Shown here: positions 42,900 through 53,550 of the stretch, piece by piece
How positions within the stretch are numbered: position 1 is the stretch's first letter
Layout: every line of letters begins with the position of its first letter
From: Allomyces macrogynus ATCC 38327
Lineage: Eukaryota > Blastocladiomycota > Blastocladiomycetes > Blastocladiales > Blastocladiaceae
Assembly (NCBI GenBank): GCA_000151295.1
Contig: GG745330.1
Span: 270,094-334,093 of the forward strand
Reading direction: 5' to 3'
DNA: 64,000 nucleotides
Notes under the pieces: model-generated
Told to the model about the DNA's origin: nothing
Database searches by the model: none
Seen by the model: the letters and a program-made list of their open reading frames with translations, nothing else
Made by a program: the position numbers and the translations under genes

Positions 42900-45484
42900 A
42901 TGGCCGATGTGGCAGCCATCTTCAACATCAATTTCGACAAAGAAAAGGGTCCTTATCCTGCTCCACTTGCGACCCCACATAGTTGCGGGCCGTGCGAACC
43001 GAACCTGACCCTTGATTTGCTATAATAGAGCAAATCGAGACGTTCTTGAAAACCTATGCTGAAGAGGTCGTCGATGCCGCACCCAAGTCGTCGCGCGCTC
43101 GGCGCGCGCCACGCGCCGCGAGCAAGCTGAGGATGAAGTACGTCGAGGCCATGGTGCGTATTTATCGCTCTGAATTTGACGGTCATTGTTGCCCAGATTC
43201 TTACGCGATGACCGCATTTTCAGCAAGCCATTGCCAACCGCCAGAGCGACTCGCTGTGGGTCGATCTCGACGACGTGACCAAGCATGACGAGGACTTGGC
43301 GGTGCGCATTGTGCAAAACACCAAGCGGTACATGGACCTGTTTTGTCAGGTCATCGACAAGAACTTGCCCGAGGCCACGGTCCCGGTACGGTTGCGCTTT
43401 TCGCCCTCCACCTACTCCAAATCGTGGATCTGCCGCTGGTTGCCGAATATTGACGCTCAGCTCTTGCTTCACCACCAGCTTTCAGACCGCGACAGCGTCA
43501 TTGACGTGATCATCCAGCAACGGCTGCAATTCGAGGCGCAAGCCGCCGACGAGGGTGCACCGGACGCACAGTTCCCGCCGGCGCTGAAACGGCAGTACTC
43601 GCTCTATTTTGCGCCGCGCACCAAGGCACCCGTGCACGCCGTGCGGCACATCAAGGCGCAGCACATTGGCCAGCTGGTCTCGCTGCGCGGCATCATCACG
43701 CGCGTCTCGGACGTGAAGCCGCTGCTGTCGGTCTGTACATACTCGTGTGACGAGTGCGGCCACGAAATCTTCCAGGAAGTCAAGGCGCGCACGCTCACGC
43801 CGCTCAACGAGTGCAAATCGCCGATTTGCCAGCGCAACAAGTCGCGCGGGAAATTGCACATGCAGACACGCGCGTGCAAGTTTTTGCGGTTCCAGGAAGC
43901 GCGGATCCAGGAACTGGCCGACCAGGTGCCGATGGGCCACATTCCGCGCGCCATGACCGTGCACCTCTACGAGGGCATGACACGCAATATGAACACGGGC
44001 GATATCGTCACGCTCACGGGCGTGTTCTTACCGACGCCCTACACGGGGTACAAGGCCGTGCGCGCCGGACTCCTCGCCGATACTTATCTCGAGGCAACGC
44101 ACGTCAAGCTCGCCAAGCAGTCGTACGATGCCATGGCCCAGGCCGCGCGCGAGAACCCCAGCAAGGACTTGCTTGAGACGGTGCGCGCGCGGCTCGCGGG
44201 GCAGAACGTCTACGAAACGCTCGCCAACTCGATTTGCCCAGAGATTTACGGTATGGAGGACGTGAAGAAGGCTTTGTTGCTGCTCTTGGTAGGTGGCGTG
44301 ACCAAGGAGGTCGGCGACGGCATGAAGATTCGCGGCGATATCAACGTGCTGCTCATGGGTGACCCTGGTGTCGCCAAGTCGCAGCTGCTCAAGTGGATAT
44401 CCAAGGCCGCGCCGCGTGGGGTCTACACGACGGGCAAGGGCAGTTCCGGGGTTGGTTTGACGGCAGCGGTCATGAAGGATTCAGTCACGGGCGAAATGGT
44501 GCTCGAGGGCGGTGCGCTCGTACTGGCCGACAACGTACGCGTCCTTTACCTAGGCTCGTTCTCTGAGGATAGCATGAACTGACCTCACTCACTTCACCAT
44601 AGGGTGTCTGCTGCATCGATGAATTCGACAAGATGGAGGACGGCGACAAGACGGCGATCCACGAAGTCATGGAACAGCAAACCATCTCCATTTCCAAGGC
44701 CGGGATCGTGACGACGCTCAACGCGCGCGCCTCGATTCTCGCTGCGGCCAACCCAATCTACGGCCGGTATAACACGTCGCTCTCGCCCAACCAAAACATC
44801 AACCTGCCCGCGGCGCTCTTGTCGCGTTTCGATATTGTCTTCCTTTTGCTCGACACGCCCAACATGGACCTCGACACCAAGCTCGCGCAGCACGTCACGC
44901 ACGTGCACATGACGAACCGCGCGCCGGAACCGGCTGCGCAGACGACGCTCTTGCGCGAAGACGAAATGCGCGCCTACATTGCCCAGGCGCGACAGTTCCG
45001 GCCGATCGTACCAGCCGACGTGGCCGCGTACGTGGCGTCGATCTACGTCGGGATTCGCCGCGACGAGGCCGCGGGGCCCGCCGATTATGGGTACACGACG
45101 GCGCGTGTGCTGGTCTCGATCCTGCGCATGGCGCAGGCGCTCGCGCGGCTGCGGTTTGCCGATACGGTCTCGCGCGGCGACGTAGACGAGGGCGTGCGGC
45201 TCATGTCCGTGTCCAAGGCGTCGCTCGCCGACCGCGAGGCGACTGGTGCGGGGGCGCGCCGCCGCGAGCACCATGTCACGCGCATTTTCCGGTTGCTCAA
45301 GGAAATGTCGGCGGATGCCGAGGGCGATGAGGAGGGCGGCGAAGTGTCGATGGTGGAGCTCAAGGAACGCGTGATTGCCAAGGGGATGACGGAGACGCAG
45401 CTCGAGCAGATGTTGACGGAGTACTCGGACCTCGGCGTCGTATTTGTCACGGCCGACCGGTCCAAGGTGCGGTGGGTGCAGTGA
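42900..45484 (+). CDS. MCM7: Replicative helicase subunit MCM7
   Basis: Four exons: 42900-42948, 43029-43153, 43224-44534, 44603-45484; 788 residues, normal for MCM7. The N-terminal domain has [22 protein letters not shown] and a zinc region ([17 protein letters not shown]), then [20 protein letters not shown] typical of MCM7. The AAA+ core has Walker [13 protein letters not shown] (about residue 437), [17 protein letters not shown], Walker [10 protein letters not shown] (Asp about 501) and the arginine finger LSRFD (about 569). A winged helix ends the protein ([15 protein letters not shown]). The MCM2-7 ring unwinds DNA at origins as part of CMG. The intron before [10 protein letters not shown] splits the ATPase just ahead of Walker B. 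All active residues are present. Confidence 0.97.
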
Positions 45485-45701
45485 GTTGTTTGGTTGCCGT
45501 TTGTTTGTGTTATTGGAGCGTGCTGCAGCTTCTTTCCCTCGCTCTCGCTTTTGGAAATCCAAACATTATTTTACCTGTTGACGCGTCTCATCGCACGGAG
45601 ATCGAGAGGACCAAGTGACACAATGAATTATTCGACAGAAACATTGGCCAAGTTCACATCGTTGACAGAACCCCACCATGCCGCGGCCCGGCAGTCGCGA
45701 T

Positions 45702-47042
45702 TCACAGCGTCGGCGACGGTGCCCGCCCACGGTCCATCGCTTGGTCGTCACCATGATCATTGCACCGCGTCGGCGAATCCTCAACCCCAAACCCAAACGG
45801 CCCCGTCGAGCTCAGCACGCGCACTTTGGTCGGGGACGGCCGTGCGGGCGTGGGCGACGCCGATCCCATCATCATCACGTCGGTCACGGGCGGCGGTGCG
45901 GGCGTCGTCTCGCGCGAGACCGACGCGCCACGACGCGTCACGGTCCACCCGGGCGACGGACTGCGCGACGTCAGACTGCGGCCGGGTGACCACGCGGCCG
46001 CACCCGTCGTTCTCGCTCCCGCCACGAGCCCGGCCGCCGGTGCCGGCGGTGCAGGCGCCGGGAACCGCTCCCAGGCGGGCAGCGGCATCGTGTGCACGGG
46101 CGGCGGCAGGACAAGCCCGGACCGTGGCGGCGGGGCCGTGGGCGGGCCCATCAGTCCGATCGCCGAGTGCACGACCGGCTCAGCCGAGGACTCGCGGCTC
46201 GCGAGCGCCGGCGGCGGTAAGAACGAGAGCGTCACGTCGCGCGGCGACGGCGCGCCCTCGCGCGCGAAATTGTGCCGCGAGTACATGTGCCACGGGGTCC
46301 CTGGGGACATGGGGCCGCCGGGCGACATGAGCGGCGAGGCCGCGGGGGTCGTGAGCGCCGATGAGACGGCGCCATTGACCGGAGCCGACGCGACGGCGGA
46401 GGGACCGGCAATGACGGGAAGCGGTGGGATCAACAGCGGATCGAGGTGCGACACCACCATGGCAGTCTTGTTGACGGGCACGTCGGCAGCCGGCTGGTTC
46501 CAGCCGGGCACTTCGCTGGCGGTTGGCGACGCGGGGAAATACGTGACGCGCAGCACCTTGTCGGAGTCATCGGCGCGCTCGTCGTCCAAGTCGGAGACGG
46601 CCGACAGCGGCCGCTTTTGCGGGATCGTGGGCACGTCGTCGCCTTGGTTGGCTGAGAGATAGGGCAAGTTGATCGAAGTACGCGGCTCGTCGTCGCGGTC
46701 GTCGTTCTGGTCGTTCTCGTCGTTCTCGCCGCCCTCGTCGCCGCTCTCGTCCAGGTCGAGCACGATCTCCATGCCGTCCTCGTCGCCCGTCGCCGAAACA
46801 GGTCCTGCGGCAGCGGAATCCGAAGAAGACGCGGTCTGACGCCGGAGCGAGTCGAGCAGGCCGGCCCACGGGTCGTTCAGGTAGTAGGGCAGGAAGCACG
46901 GGCGCGAGTCTTGCGGTTGACCTCTGTCGTGGTTGCTGCCACGGCCTCCCCCACGGCCACCACGGCCGCCGCGGCCGCCGCGGCCTCCAGGGCCACAGCC
47001 CCTCGATCCACGTCCACGGAAGCCGCCGCCACGAAAGGACAT
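45702..47042 (-). CDS. RGG-rich disordered protein with DPWAGL motif (MPLKIP/TTDN1-like)
   Basis: Single exon, 446 residues, start at 47042. It opens MSFRGGGFRGRGSRG with seven or more RGG repeats, an RNA-binding type of tail and a common target of arginine methylation. Then comes RPCFLPYYLNDPWAGLLDSL, followed by a strongly acidic stretch (LDLDESGDEGGENDENDQND). The rest is Ser/Pro-rich with many SP sites (AASPLMSPGGPMSPGTP, RSPSPGW). The order Gly/Arg-rich region then aromatic-x-x-DPWAxL matches the conserved C-terminal motif of MPLKIP/TTDN1, a spliceosome-linked protein that binds the lariat debranching enzyme DBR1 in humans. Here the motif is near the N-terminus with a long tail, so the link is tentative. 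Confidence 0.7.
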   Translation of the reverse strand: MSFRGGGFRGRGSRGCGPGGRGGRGGRGGRGGGRGSNHDRGQPQDSRPCFLPYYLNDPWAGLLDSLRRQTASSSDSAAAGPVSATGDEDGMEIVLDLDESGDEGGENDENDQNDDRDDEPRTSINLPYLSANQGDDVPTIPQKRPLSAVSDLDDERADDSDKVLRVTYFPASPTASEVPGWNQPAADVPVNKTAMVVSHLDPLLIPPLPVIAGPSAVASAPVNGAVSSALTTPAASPLMSPGGPMSPGTPWHMYSRHNFAREGAPSPRDVTLSFLPPPALASRESSAEPVVHSAIGLMGPPTAPPPRSGLVLPPPVHTMPLPAWERFPAPAPPAPAAGLVAGARTTGAAAWSPGRSLTSRSPSPGWTVTRRGASVSRETTPAPPPVTDVMMMGSASPTPARPSPTKVRVLSSTGPFGFGVEDSPTRCNDHGDDQAMDRGRAPSPTL

Positions 47043-47507
47043 GATCGGAGCGAGAGTCGATGGGTCGTGCCGGGTCGAGAACCGGGAGCGCGAGCGGTCA
47101 GTCGGGACAGGGTCAGGGCCAGCTGAGGTCAGGGTCAGGGTCAGGGCAGTCCGCCGCGGTGCAGTGCGGCAACTTGAGTGGGGAGCAGGCCGGAGCGCAG
47201 GATCGGCCGGGGTCAACAACGACAACAGTCAACGTGCCGACGGCCGAGGCGGCGGATGGCAGCGCATGGCAGCCAACGCGGCGCGGGACGCGGTGCGAGA
47301 CGAGCGGGGCCCGCAGCAACGCGTCAGACGAGCTCACGTGGTGGACCACCTGCGTCCGCCGCGCCCGCTGCCGCTGCCGGCGACGCTGCGCGCGGTTGCA
47401 CACGCCAGCACGGCCCGCGCGATCGCGACGACGACGCCGACGACCCACACGCGCCAGCGGCCGCCCACTGCCCGCATCCCGACCCGCACGCGCCCTTCAT
47501 CGCCGCC
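47043..47507. other. Divergent promoter region between the RGG protein and eIF3i genes
   Basis: 465 bp between opposite start codons, containing TCAGGG repeats (separate entry). Open frames in several phases are GC artefacts without family signal. Confidence 0.5.
47113..47146 (+). repeat. TCAGGG repeat cluster in divergent promoter
   Basis: TCAGGG occurs at 47113-47118 and three times in tandem at 47129-47146. It lies 70-105 bp upstream of the RGG-protein ATG, between two divergent genes. TCAGGG is a one-base variant of the TTAGGG telomere unit. It could be a binding site for a telomere-repeat/Reb1-type general regulatory factor, or simple repeat noise. Confidence 0.6.
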
Positions 47508-48673
47508 ATGCGCCCGATCGTCTGCCAGGGCCACACGCGCCCACTCACGCGCGTGCGCTACAACCGCGACGGCGACTTGATGTTCTCGGCCGGCAAGGAC
47601 GCCAAGTTCAACGTCTGGTCGTCGGCCACCGGCGAGCTGATCGGCTCCTACGATGGCCACACCGGGGTCGTTTGGGACATCGACGTCGACGCCAACACGA
47701 CGCGCACCATGTCCGGGTCGGCCGACTCGTCGGCGCGCCTCTGGGACGCGCGCTCCGGCAAGTGCCTCTACACCTGGACCACTGCCTCGCCCGTGCGCTC
47801 CGTCGCCTTCACGCCCGAGGCCGACCTCGCCCTCATCGTCACCGACAAGAAGATGGGCCAGCCCTGCACCGCCATCATTGTGGAAATCAAGGACAACGTC
47901 GCCGATATCCCAGAGGCCCCACTCAACATCTTCTTGCCCGAGCCGGAACTCACGCCCGCGACCATTGCGCGCTGGGGGCCCGAGCACACCATCTACATGG
48001 GCCACGAGAACGGCACCGTCTCGTGCTGGGACGCCATGGTTTGTGTCTGTTCATGCACTCTCGCTGGATTGACGCAATCTACCTTCCGTTCCGACGACGA
48101 CCACGTTCTTACCACCCACCAAACCCACCTCACCAACGTAGTCGGGCGAGCGCATCGCCAGCAAAAAGATCCACTCGGGCGTCGTCACCGACCTGCAGTT
48201 CTCCGAGGACGGCACCTATTTTATCACCTCCTCCAAGGACATGTCAGCCAAGATTCTCGACCTCAAGCTCCACGTCATCAAGAACTTCCAGACCGAGCGG
48301 CCCGTCAACTCGGCGTGCATCTGCCCCGTCAAGGAGCACGTGATTCTTGGTGGTGGGCAGGACGCGTCGCAGGTCACGACGACGACCGCCAAGGTCGGCA
48401 AGTTTGAGTCGCGCTTCTACCACAAGATCCTGCAGCAGGAGTTTGGCCGTGTGCGTGGCCATTTCGGCCCCATCAACACGGTCGCCGTGCACCCGGATGG
48501 CACCTCGTTCACGTCGGGTGGTGAGGAGGGGTACGCGCTTGTCTGGTTTGCACAGTTTCTTTCTGACGCACGACAACTGACCTTGAATGCCGCTCTCCCC
48601 GAATAGTCTGATCCGTCTGCACCACTTTGACCCAGACTACTTCCGGTTCAAGCTCGACCCGCGCGACCCGTGA
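47508..48673 (+). CDS. TIF34: Translation initiation factor eIF3 subunit I
   Basis: Three exons: 47508-48038, 48142-48530, 48607-48673; 328 residues, as in human and yeast. WD40 repeats: MRPIVCQGHTRPLTRVRYNR, DLMFSAGKDAKFNVWSSATG, GHTGVVWDIDVDANTTRTMS, GSADSSARLWDARSGKCLYT, then IYMGHENGTVSCWDAM, HSGVVTDLQFSEDGTYFITS, GGGQDASQVTTT and GHFGPINTVAVHPDGTSFTS. The start MRPIxxxGHxRxLT is the eIF3i signature. The last junction uses a gtacgc donor after GGEEG and yields LIRLHHFDPDYFRF, matching the family end. eIF3i is a propeller in the eIF3 b-g-i module on the 40S subunit. It is convergent with the next gene, 136 bp apart. Confidence 0.95.
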
Positions 48674-48809
48674 AGTGGCTTTTGCATTTTTTGGTTGGCT
48701 GACGTTGGCAAGGAAGCCGTCTTTGTCGTCGTCGCCTGTCGTCTCGTTGGAATGGAAACCTTGGCTTGAACCCACAGTATTTCCTCCAACCTGCCTCGGC
48801 CCATCGTCA

Positions 48810-51800
48810 TTACGGCTTCGGGCTCGCTCTCAGATTCAAGTCAATCGCTTCGGTCGGCACCCCACTGAATATCGTCTCCGGGAACCACACGAGCGGCCGC
48901 TTGGCCGCGGCACTTGGCGGTGCCTTCGGCGAGACCGGCCCCAGGTAATCCTTTGAGTCTCGCGTCGGGTTCAGTTTTAGCACGCCGCGCGAAACGCGCT
49001 CCTTCTTGATCGGGTACTTGGTTACGACCGTCGACGATGCGCCGAGTTCCGTCGAGTCGGCATACTGCGGCCGACGCACCATGCCCGGCCGCCGCGCTGG
49101 TTTCGTGCGCAACCAGGCGGCCACGGCATCACCAATCGGGTCGGCCTCGGGGATCGTCGCCGGGATCGCGGTGAGTGCCGGGATGTGGCTCGCGCGCCGG
49201 CTTGATGCGGGCGACGGTGGAAGACTGCTCCTGGGCCACACGAGATTCGAGACGGTCGCAAGACTGTCGGCCGTGCCGGCGCGCGACACGTACGGGGCGC
49301 GCCATGCTGATGTGGACGACGTCCACGACGTGTTGAGACTTGTCGATGACGAAGCCGTGCTCGCCGAGGCCGCAGCCGCAGACGGCCCGCACGCGCTCGC
49401 ACCCACGCCGGTCGGCGCGTCCACCTCTTCAATCTCCTCCTCCTCCTCGATCACCGTCTCCGCCGCCACCCGCGACATGGGCCGCAACAGCTCCGCTCCC
49501 CTCCCCGCCGACACCGCCCGTATCCTCGAAAACGCGCGCACCGACTTCTTGTGCGTGACTCGTTCACGGAACGTCCAGCTCGCCGACACCCGTGCAGTCA
49601 CTCCCGCATACACCGGATTCGCGGCATTCCGCCGTGCACCCCCCACCGCGGTCGCATGCGCGGCCGATCTGGACGCGCGCCCGGGCGGCCAAGAACACAA
49701 AACGGGTTCAAAAAAGGGTCCATGAAAGAATTCGCGTCCTTCCCCTTGCGCTTGGCCGACATGATCCGGTCATAGATCGTCGATACTAATTTCCGCGTCG
49801 CCGTCGGTTTCAATACGTCGTCGGGCGGGAGCAGCGCGCGTTCGAGAGTCACGAGCGGGATCGTCGGGACGCGGCGCGCCAGGTCGGCGACGGCGCGCCG
49901 CCGCGCGCGCGCGCGTGGGGTGGCCAGGTCCGTCAGGAGGTACTTGACCCGGCGACGCCGGCGGTGGGAGTAGTACGAGACGCGGCCGATTTGGTGGATC
50001 GCGCGCGAGGGGAGGAGGAGGTACTCGCCCGCGGTCGTCGGTTCGGTGGTGCGTCCGGTTCGGGCAGAACGGCGGCGGCGCGGTCTCGTGGTAGAGGAGC
50101 TCGGCGGCCGGCTGCCAATGGGGGTCGTCGCGGCTGCGGCGACGAGTCTGGACGCGCCGGATAACGGGCGCGGGGTCGATGGACCGGTTCCGGGGGATGG
50201 TGATGGTGTGTCAGGGATGCCGGATCCGGGGCGTGCCGACGCGGACGCGGTGGACGTCATGGAGGACATGGTCGGCGACTCGATGAGACGGTTGCTGAGC
50301 GTGACGATTGGGGTCAGGCGCGACGGCGACGATGCGGTGCGTGAAGCCGAACTGTCGGGTTGACCGCGTTTCGCTGGCGAGATCGAGGTCGATGATGTAC
50401 GTGATCCACCGGCCGTGCGACTGGCACGCGGGCTCGGTGTGCTGGGACCAGCGCGCGCATTTTCCAATGACGAGCTCGACCCAGAGCTGGATGTTCCCAA
50501 GGTCTCGATCGACGAATTCTGGACGCTGTCGGGCTTGCCGTTGCGCCACAGTTGACCCGGCTTGGTACTACTGACTGGCGGCGAAATGGGCTTGGTCTCC
50601 TTGCCCGCCGAGAAAGGAAGCGCTGAAGAGCGACCCGGCCGCGCCGACTTCATTCTGGTATTCTTGAGCGCCTGGTCCGATGCGGGCCATTCAGCGAGCG
50701 CCGGAGTCGACGGGGTGGTTGAGCGCGACGTGCGCCGAATGGCGGTCCGGCCGTGATCCAATCCCTGCGACGCGGCACACGGGTCACGCTCTGGGTGGGT
50801 GGGGAATGTGGCAATCGAGACGCGGTGCCCTTTGCGCCCACCGGGCGAATCTTGTAGGATCCGGCTCCGCGCCTGTATCGAGTTGAGTGCCGACGCACTT
50901 GCAGCTGCCGTCGTTCCCTTGCCTCCCCTTGCACCCAGCCGACCTGCACCAACGTGCGGGAGCGGTGCGCCGCGTAGCGCTCGCTTGGTGTCGGCGTGTG
51001 GGATCGCAGCAGCCGCGCCTGGAGCACCGTTGCTCGGCTGGTCCGTGTTCGGCGTCGCCGGCGAACCTCCTGGCGGCTTACGCCGCGACTTGGACTTGGC
51101 CCAGAGCCCAATCACATTCTCGAGCAACGCCTGCGCCTTGCGCTCGCCGACCTTTTGCGTTCCGAGCAGTTCCGACTCGGCCATGTTGGTCTTGAGCACC
51201 GAGTGCGGCCCGACGTCGTCGCCATGCGTGATTCGACGCGCCGCCGCACGCGTCTGCGGCATGACGGGCGCGACGAGAATTCGTGTAGTGGCGAGCGTCA
51301 AGTGCGCTGATGCCGGATCGTCGGCAGGCGCCGCATCGGCCTTGGCCGCGCCACCGAGACGCGCAGCAGAAGCGGTAGTGGGTGCGGGTACTGCGATACC
51401 CGACCAGGGGCGCGCGCGCGACTGGCGTCTTGCGAGCGTCCCGGGTATTGCCGGTTCCGGGAGATCCGTGGTGGTGGGTGGATTGCCGCCCGCGGTCGCG
51501 CCGCCAGCGCCCAGTTGGTCCCGGAATCGCGCGGATCGAACGAGCTGCACCATACGGAAATGGCCCGGGTCACCGGGGCGCGTGACGAGGCCGTAGTGGT
51601 CAACGCACGCAGCTGCTGGTGCTCCGGCGTCGGTGGGGATGGGGCCAAGTCGGCTCCCGCGGCGATCCGGAGACGCGGGGACGTCGCGCGGGGACAGAGT
51701 AGCTCTGTCGTTGGTGTCGGGCGCCGTGATGGGGTTAATCTTGACCGACATGGTGACGGATTTGGGCCGCGTCGACACGGAGCGGGTCGGGGCGCCTAGT

Positions 51801-52129
51801 TTTTCCATCAGTGCGGACGTGGGTACGGTCGGAGTTGGTGAACCGGCCGCTGTTGGTGTTGGCGCCGTAGGAGCACCGAAGGCGGCTTCGGGACATGGTG
51901 GTGTGCTCGGCTGAGCGACTCTTGGGGTGGACGAGGTCAAAGTGGACGGTGCACGCTTGAGAATGACTTTTTCGGCGCTGGTACGGGTGCTGGTTGGTCG
52001 GGTCGGGTGGCTGGACGGTGGCCGGGCTGGGTGCAACGGTGCCCCTTGCGGAGGTGGGTCGGCAGGCGGCTGCGGATCGCAGGCGAGGATAGCGACGGAG
52101 AAAGTGGGCCGCAAAATGCCCAGCGACAT
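48810..52129 (-). CDS. Long Ser/Thr/Pro-rich protein of unknown function
   Basis: At least two exons on the minus strand. The main one runs from about 52129 (ATG reading MSLGILRPTFSVAILACD; MEKLGAPTRSVS downstream is an alternative start) to about 49720. The second ends with TAA at 48810-48812. The junction is unsettled: a donor at AACCC|gttttg can join acceptors near 49685 or 49595, the latter giving NPWTFRERVTHKKSVRAFSR. The first 600 residues are low-complexity with charged islands (KVGERKAQALLENVIGLWAK). A denser region follows: EYLLLPSRAIHQIGRVSYYS, RRVKYLLTDLATPRARAR, PTIPLVTLERALLPPDDVLK. The C-terminus has TKYPIKKERVSRGVLKLN and VWFPETIFSGVPTEAIDL. The last two pieces look conserved. 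I do not recognise the family. Confidence 0.55.
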
Positions 52130-53213
52130 TGGTGCAAGAGCAGCAATGAGCAAAATGTGGACAGGAGTCCGGCTTCAGCGACGCTGATGGAGTGCTTGAG
52201 GACGAGTCGTGGCGCCGTCCATCAACAGCAGTCCACCGCAAGAAATCGGCGACTTCATTCGTTGTCCTTGAATGCTCGAAGTTGGTATGGTCGGCTGCGG
52301 TTGAAGCATGGCACCCAGCTTGCCTGCATCTCGCCGTCAACAGCTGCACCTCACCTCTTCGAAATATTCTTTAGATTGTGCACGTGACCGCGTCGTCGTT
52401 TCGTCGGCAACTCGTCGCAACGTGCATTGCAGCAGTTCCGCGTTCGTCGGCCAAGTCCGAACAAAACCAAGGCTCGCAGCGCACTTCCTGGTCTCCAAAG
52501 TGCCCACGAGACACGCGCACGCGCGAGCCTCCTCGAGTCCTTGACGCGCCGGCCAATACGACGGGCCGAACGACCCAGGGAAGCTGCGCTGCACCAACAT
52601 GCTGCTTTCAACACCAACACCTCCGAGCACTCGGCATTCGATCGTGTCGTGATGGTGCCAAGCTTGCGATTTGGCCGACCAGGACAAAAGACGACTTCTG
52701 GCACCCCACTGGCAGCCTTGAACCATGGACGACCGGAACCGATGGTTCGAATCAAAGCATGGCATTTCATGACGGCCGGCCACTGGACGGTGCCGCGCGC
52801 GACCGCGCACGCGACACACAGGTAGCCGTAGCAGTTGACGATATCGCGGAATGGCTTGTGTTCGACACAGCTTCGCGGAGGACTGCGTGTCGACGGGTGC
52901 ATGTGCAACCGCATGCAAATGCAACGGTTGAGATGACCAAGTTTCATGACTTTGAGCGAGGCTGATGCAGGAGTGGGACGTGCGAGACGCGTCGGCCTGC
53001 AACATTGAGGGGATAAGGACGGGGTTTGACCGTTGGGGGGCGCGCCAACAATGACGCGCCGCGCTAAACACGCAGTTGTGCACCGGCACCCGCGACGATG
53101 AGGCCGGCACGGACACAACCTCACCGGGCCGACAAGCCAAAAACGCAATTTGGCTCGATCGAACAATACGGCAACTCGGCAGCAACACGGCCCGCCGGGG
53201 CGACCGCGACACG

Positions 53214-53220
53214 TATAAAA
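53214..53220 (+). promoter_or_regulatory. TATA-box-like element (TATAAAA)
   Basis: Consensus TATAAAA in an otherwise GC-rich region, 331 bp upstream of the phytase ATG. It would suit a regulated gene with a long 5' leader or a leader intron. Confidence 0.4.
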
Positions 53221-53343
53221 GGCACGCGGCCCGAACCAGCTCCACGTTTTCTGGCACGAACCATCAGATTTCAACGTCGGCCACACCGACTGCCGTCACG
53301 TCGACTGATCTGATCTGACTCGAGAGCACGTTCCCGCGCGTAG

Positions 53344-53350
53344 TATAAAG
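53344..53350 (+). promoter_or_regulatory. TATA-box-like element (TATAAAG)
   Basis: Second TATA-like box, about 200 bp before the phytase ATG, the more likely of the two to set its transcription start. Confidence 0.4.
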
Positions 53351-53550
53351 CCAGCCGTGCTTCAGCAACGAGCGAGAAACGTCGAGAACCATCTGGCCCG
53401 TACTCCTCGTCGTCGACGCGCGATCATCCTTGCCAGTTCTTGCCCGTCTGCTTCTCACTCTCTCCATGATGCCTGCCCCGTCAGCTGACGACCGACTGAT
53501 GATGAACTGATATTTGTTCACAGACGCTCCGTCAGCGTAAGACCATCAAC

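Larger units (their letters stand above)
52130..53550. other. 1.4-kb promoter-like region upstream of the phytase gene
   Basis: Long open frames of about 300 codons exist on the minus strand in two overlapping phases, but they are Cys/Arg-rich and lack any family motif. Two TATA-like boxes lie near the phytase end. Mostly regulatory or untranscribed sequence, I think. An unannotated RNA cannot be excluded. Confidence 0.45.

Noticed and set aside
48531..48606. GC-AG intron at the eIF3i 3' junction
   Set aside because: A normal gtacgc donor two codons earlier gives GGEEGLIRLHHFDPDYF, which has the exact family spacing, so no GC donor is needed there.
52735..52760. tRNA-like T-loop (GGTTCGAATC)
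   Set aside because: No matching acceptor stem, anticodon arm or D-loop could be drawn around it.
52337..53286. Two overlapping ~300-codon minus-strand frames
   Set aside because: Cys/Arg/Trp-rich random composition in both phases, no motif, and position in the phytase promoter region.
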